A stretch of DNA of 9,991 bases, taken from contig CALMZT010001148.1 in the NCBI GenBank assembly GCA_937870805.1, positions 1-9,991 on the forward strand, written 5' to 3'. This DNA is from an uncultured Chloroflexota bacterium. Lineage in GTDB: Bacteria; Chloroflexota; Anaerolineae; Aggregatilineales; Phototrophicaceae. The position numbers and the translations under genes are program-made. The notes under the pieces are model-generated. The model had not been told where the DNA came from and ran no database searches. It was given only the letters and a program-made list of their open reading frames with translations. Below, piece after piece: positions 5,866 to 9,991 of this stretch (its first letter is position 1; every line of letters starts with the position of its first letter).

Positions 5866-8800
5866 ATTGTGCTAACGGGCAAGCCGGTTCATAGGGTTGA
5901 TTTTCGAGATACTGCTGCCATTCGCCTGCTGTCAGTGAGCGGTTGGCGATCTGGCAGGCGCGATTTTCCCATGCTCTTACACTGACATCCCATAGTAGTA
6001 TAAGGCGATCACTCGCGCCTGAAACCAACGTTTGCCCATCGCTTGAAAACGCCAGCGTGTTGACCTGATCGCGATGCGCGCTTAATGGCACCCCTAACAT
6101 GCGGCGCGTGGCAACGTCCCAGAGAATCACGAAACGTCCTTCTGTAGCGATTGCCAGCATTGTGCCATCGGCGCTAAAGGCAACGTCCCTGATACGTCCT
6201 GACTGCGGGTTGAGGGGCTGCCCGATCACCTGGCGTGTGGCGACGTTCCACAAGCGTACTGTACCGTCGCGGCTGGAGGAGGCGACTAAGGTTCCGTCGT
6301 TATTAAAGGCAACACCTGTGACGGGCTGATCGTGCTCACTCAACGGCTCACCGATTTGCTGTCCGGTAGCAACGTCCCACAAGCGCACCGTGTTATCGTC
6401 GCTGCCCGACACCAGCTTTGTGCCATCGGGGCTAAATGCCAGCGCATTGATACGCTCCGTGTGTCCGGCGAAGGGTGTGCCTGTTGGCGTGAGGGTTGTC
6501 CCATCGAGTGTCCACAGCGAAATGACGTTGCTTGCGCCTGCCGTTGCTAACAGCGTGCGCGTGGTATCGGGGCTAAATGCCAGCGCCAGAATGCTCTGTT
6601 GCGTCGGGTACTGCACCACTTGCGCGCCCGTCTCCGTATTCCAGATGAGCACTTCGCCATTGAACGCGCCGCCCGCCGCCAGCCATTGACCATCCGGTGA
6701 AAAAGCGATTGAGATAATCAGATCATCGTAGCCTGTGAGCAGTTGCTGAGGTTCGCCTGTCGCTGTATCCCACAGCCGCAACTCGCCAGAACTGCTGTCT
6801 GATAGGCTGCCACTGATGGACGCGATACGATTGCTATTAGCGCTGACAGCAACATCCAGAACAGGCTGCGTGTGCCCTTCCAACGGTGATGCTAAGGGCT
6901 GGCTGTCGCAGATGTTCCACAAGGCGACACTGGTATCGCCCAAACTGCTCGATACCAGCGAGCAGCCATCCGGCGCAACAGTGAGGCTGGTCACTGAGAA
7001 AAGACTGGGGCTGCGGAGTAAACCTGCCGATTGATCGAGTAGATAATTAATCAGGCGAATGTTGCCGCTGGCATCGCCAGCGATGAAGACGCTGCTGCCG
7101 GGCACAAAGGTTACGCTGCGCATTTCCTGATTAAAAGGTCCAAAGCTATTTTGAGCCTGCCGAGTGGTCACATTCCAGCGATGGACACGTTGGTCGCCAC
7201 TGGCGGCTAACAAGATTGAACCATCAGGGCTAAAAGCTACACTGTAAATAGCTCCTTCCGCTTGAAGCACAACGGAATTCGTCACATTTTCTAAATCGCT
7301 GATGTCCCATAAGCGTACTTCCAGATCGTCCCCTGCCGAAGCAATCTGTGTGCCATCAGGGCTAAAAGCCAACGTGTAGATGTCGCCCGTGTGCCCCTCT
7401 AAGCGCGTGAGAATCTCCCCAGTGCTGACTTGCCAGAGAATGATCGTGCCATCCTGTCCGGCAGAAGCAACCATCTGTCCATCAGGGCTAAAGGCGACTG
7501 CCCACACGGCTTGTGTATGCCCCGATAATGTGCGCGGTGTAATATTTTCCGTGCCGCCGCTTAAATCCCAGATCATCACCTGTGTATCAGAACTACCGGA
7601 CGCCAACAGCGAACCATCAGGGCTAAAGGCGACGCTGTTGACGCGCTGTTCATGACCTGTCAGCGGTTCGCCAATAGGTTGGCGAGTATTGGCATCCCAA
7701 AGGATAATCGTCTCGTCCAGACTTCCACTAGCGACGATGGGCTGCTCAGGATTGGGACTGAAGGCAACTGTGCCGACTGGCTCCGTATGACTGTTCAGAA
7801 AAGCTGTGAGATTGGGACGTGCCAATAGGGCTGAGAGCAACGCATTGTGTGCATCAAAAGTTGGATAGGTTTCCCACGCCTGCACCGCTAACAGCAGCGA
7901 GAGATCAAATGGTGTGTTGCCAGTGCTAATGCCTGTAATCGATGTCAGCGCGAGGGTTTGTGAGCGCGAGATGGTGGCTTCCCGGTTCGCAAGGATACTT
8001 GCAGCGTTGGCGGTTGCGGCTGCGTTCGTAGCATCTACTGTTCGAATCGATGCCACCACAAAGCCAATGATGGCGGCAACCGTGAGAACACTCAGCGCGG
8101 CGATAATTCCCTGTCGGATGCGCGAACCTCGCTGACGCAGTGCCATACTTGCGCGTACATATTCATTTTCCTGCTCGTTGAGAATGAGCGATTTCTCGTT
8201 TGCCAGGCGCTCAAATTCTTCCAGCCGCGCGCCAGAAGCCAGGAAGCTGGAGTCACGGTTAGCTTTATTCCAGTCATCGGTGGAGGTCGATAAACGGCGC
8301 TGCGCCTGCAACTGTTCACGGCTGTCACGTATCCAGGCGCGGAATTGATCCCATTCACGTACCAACGCTTCGTGTGCGATTTCGACGGTGGGCGCGCGCG
8401 TGGTCGGGTCGTTGTCAAACGTCAGCAGGCGATATTTGGCGAAAGTGTTCATGATCTGCTGGATGCGAGCTTTTTCAGCCTCATCGGCAACAGAAGTGAG
8501 TTCAGATTGCATGGCGCGGCGGCGCGTGGCTTCTGCGCCTTCGTTGATGGTAATCATGCGCAGGAACAACTGGCGTGCTGCTTGTTTACTTTCGTTTTTC
8601 ATCTGCACGTAAAGTTCATCGGCACGGCGCGCTAATGCCCCAGAGATGCCGCCCATCGTGCGATAAGCGTCCAGTGTCAGCGTGATACCACGACGGTTAT
8701 TGTAGAGTTCTGTCAGCGCATATTGCAGCAGTGGCAGCGCCCCCGGCTGCTTGTTCACATCGGCGACGATGACGGCAACCAGGCTGCCCTCGATTTTCAA

Positions 8801-9991
8801 GCCGACGCGGTTGGCGGGACCGACAATGGATTGTTCCAGTTCTTTCGCGGACATCGGCAGCACAAACTCAATGCGCTCAGTAATCAAATTGCCGAACTCT
8901 TGATGTTGCAGGGGACGATCCACGAAGTCGGCGCGCAGCGTGATAATAATCCACACACGGCTGAGGGCTTCGCCAGCAGCTTTCACCAACACCTTCAGGA
9001 ACTGTTCGCGCTCGGCTGCATCTTCGGTGAGCGTGTAAAGTTCCTCAAACTGGTCAATCACCAGCACAAGTTCGGTTTTTTCGTCGGGCAGCGCTTGATC
9101 GAGCGCGTGGAACAAGCCATAACCATCGGGCGCGTTCAAGGTCTCTGTGAATGAAACATCCTCCTTCGTCGAAACTTTCAGGAGGGCTTGTTCAAGTTCT
9201 GCCATCGGATGCGCCTTAGGAGTCATCTCGACGTAGAACCAACTCTCCGAACCATGCAGCGCCCCTTTGCGCAGCGCAGGGACTAAGCCTGCTTTGACGA
9301 CGCTGGATTTGCCACTGCCACTGGGTCCGACGACGGCGAGGAAACTGGAAAATGCGCCGGGTTCTTGCAGCCGCTTCAATAGTTTTTCGATAAAGGCTTC
9401 GCGCCCGTAGAAATCTGACGAGTCAGCTTCCTGAAACGGACGCAGCCCTTTGTAGGGGTTCACAGGGTCCATCGGGATGTCGGCGATGGAGAGTTCTTTC
9501 GTGGGTGCGCCATCTGTTGGCTTCTCGATGGGGGCAGGGACAGGCTGGCGGCTTTTCTGGTTGAAATCGTTCACAACCTGGCGAAATTCGACAGCCATCG
9601 TCACTGCATCGGCATAACGGGCGCGCGGGTTCTTCGCCGTTGCCTGCGCGATCACATCGTTGAGTCCTTCCGGCAGTTCAGGGCGCTCGAACTGCACAGA
9701 GGGAACATTTTCGTAGAGATGCTTGTACACCATATCGTCAAGCGTTTTGCCATCAAATGGTGGTTTGCCTGTCAGCATTTCGTAGAGCATGATGCCAAGG
9801 CTGTAGATGTCTGAGCGAAAACTCACAGGGGTATAGGAAAGCTGTTCAGGGGAAATGTAGTGCAGCGTGCCTTGACGCGGCTGATCGTCCACCTCGCCGA
9901 CCTTGTTCTTGGAAACCTCTTTGGCAATGCCGAAGTCCGTGAGGTAAGCATTTTGTTCATTGTCCAGCAGGATATTGGCAGGTTTTAAATC
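5864..9991 (-). CDS. Ser/Thr protein kinase - STAND ATPase (nSTAND1-like) - membrane segment - 14 WD40 repeats; 5' end off window
   Basis: At least 1375 residues of a membrane signalling protein; the frame is open through the right edge. Numbering from the first visible codon, residues 1-6 are DLKPAN, the kinase catalytic loop. DFG follows at 19-21, GTLHYISPEQ at 41-50 and SDIYSLGIMLYEMLTGKPPF at 60-79; the ATP-binding lobe is off the window. After a linker, NPYKGLRPF (178-186) and FYGRE open an nSTAND1-type NTPase with Walker A GPSGSGKS (222-229), Walker B LVLVIDQFEE (308-317), TLRADFVDR near 351-359 and HEALVREW near 540-547. Arginine-rich residues precede one membrane helix (about 627-647). 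A helical stretch (SLLLAVQAWETYPTFDAHNALLSALL) leads into 14 WD40 repeats (734-1336), enough for two seven-bladed propellers. A short tail carries Cys1346 and Cys1371. All four cysteines follow the membrane helix. Active-site residues in view look intact. The probable role is an ATP-driven sensor kinase with external propellers; the signal is unknown. It heads an operon with the SH3b gene. Confidence 0.93.
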   Translation of the reverse strand, partial: DLKPANILLDNEQNAYLTDFGIAKEVSKNKVGEVDDQPRQGTLHYISPEQLSYTPVSFRSDIYSLGIMLYEMLTGKPPFDGKTLDDMVYKHLYENVPSVQFERPELPEGLNDVIAQATAKNPRARYADAVTMAVEFRQVVNDFNQKSRQPVPAPIEKPTDGAPTKELSIADIPMDPVNPYKGLRPFQEADSSDFYGREAFIEKLLKRLQEPGAFSSFLAVVGPSGSGKSSVVKAGLVPALRKGALHGSESWFYVEMTPKAHPMAELEQALLKVSTKEDVSFTETLNAPDGYGLFHALDQALPDEKTELVLVIDQFEELYTLTEDAAEREQFLKVLVKAAGEALSRVWIIITLRADFVDRPLQHQEFGNLITERIEFVLPMSAKELEQSIVGPANRVGLKIEGSLVAVIVADVNKQPGALPLLQYALTELYNNRRGITLTLDAYRTMGGISGALARRADELYVQMKNESKQAARQLFLRMITINEGAEATRRRAMQSELTSVADEAEKARIQQIMNTFAKYRLLTFDNDPTTRAPTVEIAHEALVREWDQFRAWIRDSREQLQAQRRLSTSTDDWNKANRDSSFLASGARLEEFERLANEKSLILNEQENEYVRASMALRQRGSRIRQGIIAALSVLTVAAIIGFVVASIRTVDATNAAATANAASILANREATISRSQTLALTSITGISTGNTPFDLSLLLAVQAWETYPTFDAHNALLSALLARPNLTAFLNSHTEPVGTVAFSPNPEQPIVASGSLDETIILWDANTRQPIGEPLTGHEQRVNSVAFSPDGSLLASGSSDTQVMIWDLSGGTENITPRTLSGHTQAVWAVAFSPDGQMVASAGQDGTIILWQVSTGEILTRLEGHTGDIYTLAFSPDGTQIASAGDDLEVRLWDISDLENVTNSVVLQAEGAIYSVAFSPDGSILLAASGDQRVHRWNVTTRQAQNSFGPFNQEMRSVTFVPGSSVFIAGDASGNIRLINYLLDQSAGLLRSPSLFSVTSLTVAPDGCSLVSSSLGDTSVALWNICDSQPLASPLEGHTQPVLDVAVSANSNRIASISGSLSDSSSGELRLWDTATGEPQQLLTGYDDLIISIAFSPDGQWLAAGGAFNGEVLIWNTETGAQVVQYPTQQSILALAFSPDTTRTLLATAGASNVISLWTLDGTTLTPTGTPFAGHTERINALAFSPDGTKLVSGSDDNTVRLWDVATGQQIGEPLSEHDQPVTGVAFNNDGTLVASSSRDGTVRLWNVATRQVIGQPLNPQSGRIRDVAFSADGTMLAIATEGRFVILWDVATRRMLGVPLSAHRDQVNTLAFSSDGQTLVSGASDRLILLWDVSVRAWENRACQIANRSLTAGEWQQYLENQPYEPACPLAQ
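5984..7792 (-). repeat. Fourteen WD40 repeats (two predicted seven-bladed propellers)
   Basis: Repeats of about 42-48 codons carry the pattern GH...V..VAFSPDG..LASGS.D..V.LWD. I count 14 from the SHTEPVGTVAFS repeat to the final LILLWD. Repeats 5-7 and 10 have lost the GH dipeptide, while 2-4, 8 and 11 are close to consensus. At DNA level the FSPDG codons leave a 14-base plus-strand string, CCATCAGGGCTAAA, at 7221, 7353, 7479 and 7613, a sign of fairly recent duplication or conversion among repeats 2-5. Confidence 0.85.

Noticed and set aside
7221..7626. Regularly spaced 14-base repeat at about 126-134 bp intervals, checked as a CRISPR or satellite array
   Set aside because: The repeat is the FSPDG-coding part of successive WD40 blades in an intact reading frame, and the spacing is one blade. 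No CRISPR-like repeat length or cas gene is present.
8092..8635. Open frames antisense to or overlapping the STAND region (for example + strand 8345-8635)
   Set aside because: They overlap a strongly conserved coding region in other frames, lack recognisable motifs and ribosome binding sites, and follow the codon bias of the real frame.
9892..9894. GTG at 9892 (minus strand) as the start of the kinase protein
   Set aside because: The same frame continues upstream to the window edge and encodes DLKPAN and DFG, essential kinase motifs, so the gene starts beyond the window.

Overview
The window looks like a piece of a Chloroflexota chromosome, most probably Anaerolineae-like. This is an inference from protein architecture, not from a marker gene. 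The signs are a giant Ser/Thr kinase fused to a STAND ATPase and WD40 propellers, a secreted SH3b/FecR-like protein with a Thr/Ala/Pro/Glu-rich linker, and compact operons separated by palindrome-rich spacers. No rRNA, tRNA, CRISPR array, transposase or phage gene was seen.

Layout. Positions 2-901 (+) hold the C-terminal part of a pullulanase-type GH13 enzyme whose 5' part lies off the left edge. Positions 902-1220 are a gene-free convergent spacer with three hairpin/T-run structures, all reading on the + strand, and two copies of a 16-bp motif. Positions 1221-3899 (-) encode an 892-residue secreted beta-propeller-like protein with three related cysteine-bearing modules. Positions 3900-4294 are a second gene-free spacer containing two long imperfect palindromes (3906-4036 and 4141-4281) with a strong minus-strand terminator between them. 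Positions 4295-5851 (-) encode a 518-residue secreted SH3b/FecR-like protein. Positions 5864-9991 (-) encode the kinase-STAND-membrane-WD40 protein, cut by the right edge inside its kinase domain, so its first visible residue is the catalytic-loop Asp.

How the genes fit together. The kinase gene and the SH3b gene form a tight operon: 12 bp apart, with the kinase stop codon overlapping the next gene's Shine-Dalgarno. The operon ends at the terminator at 4097-4129. The kinase protein has one predicted membrane segment between its ATPase and its 14 WD40 repeats. All four of its visible cysteines lie after that segment, which suits a topology with kinase and ATPase inside and propellers outside. 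The two other minus-strand genes encode exported proteins with even numbers of mature cysteines. A reasonable but untested reading is an envelope-sensing module: an inside-facing kinase/ATPase switch, outside-facing propellers, and secreted partners. The propeller gene at 1221-3899 is probably transcribed separately. Its ribosome binding site lies in one arm of the palindrome at 3906-4036, which could control its translation.
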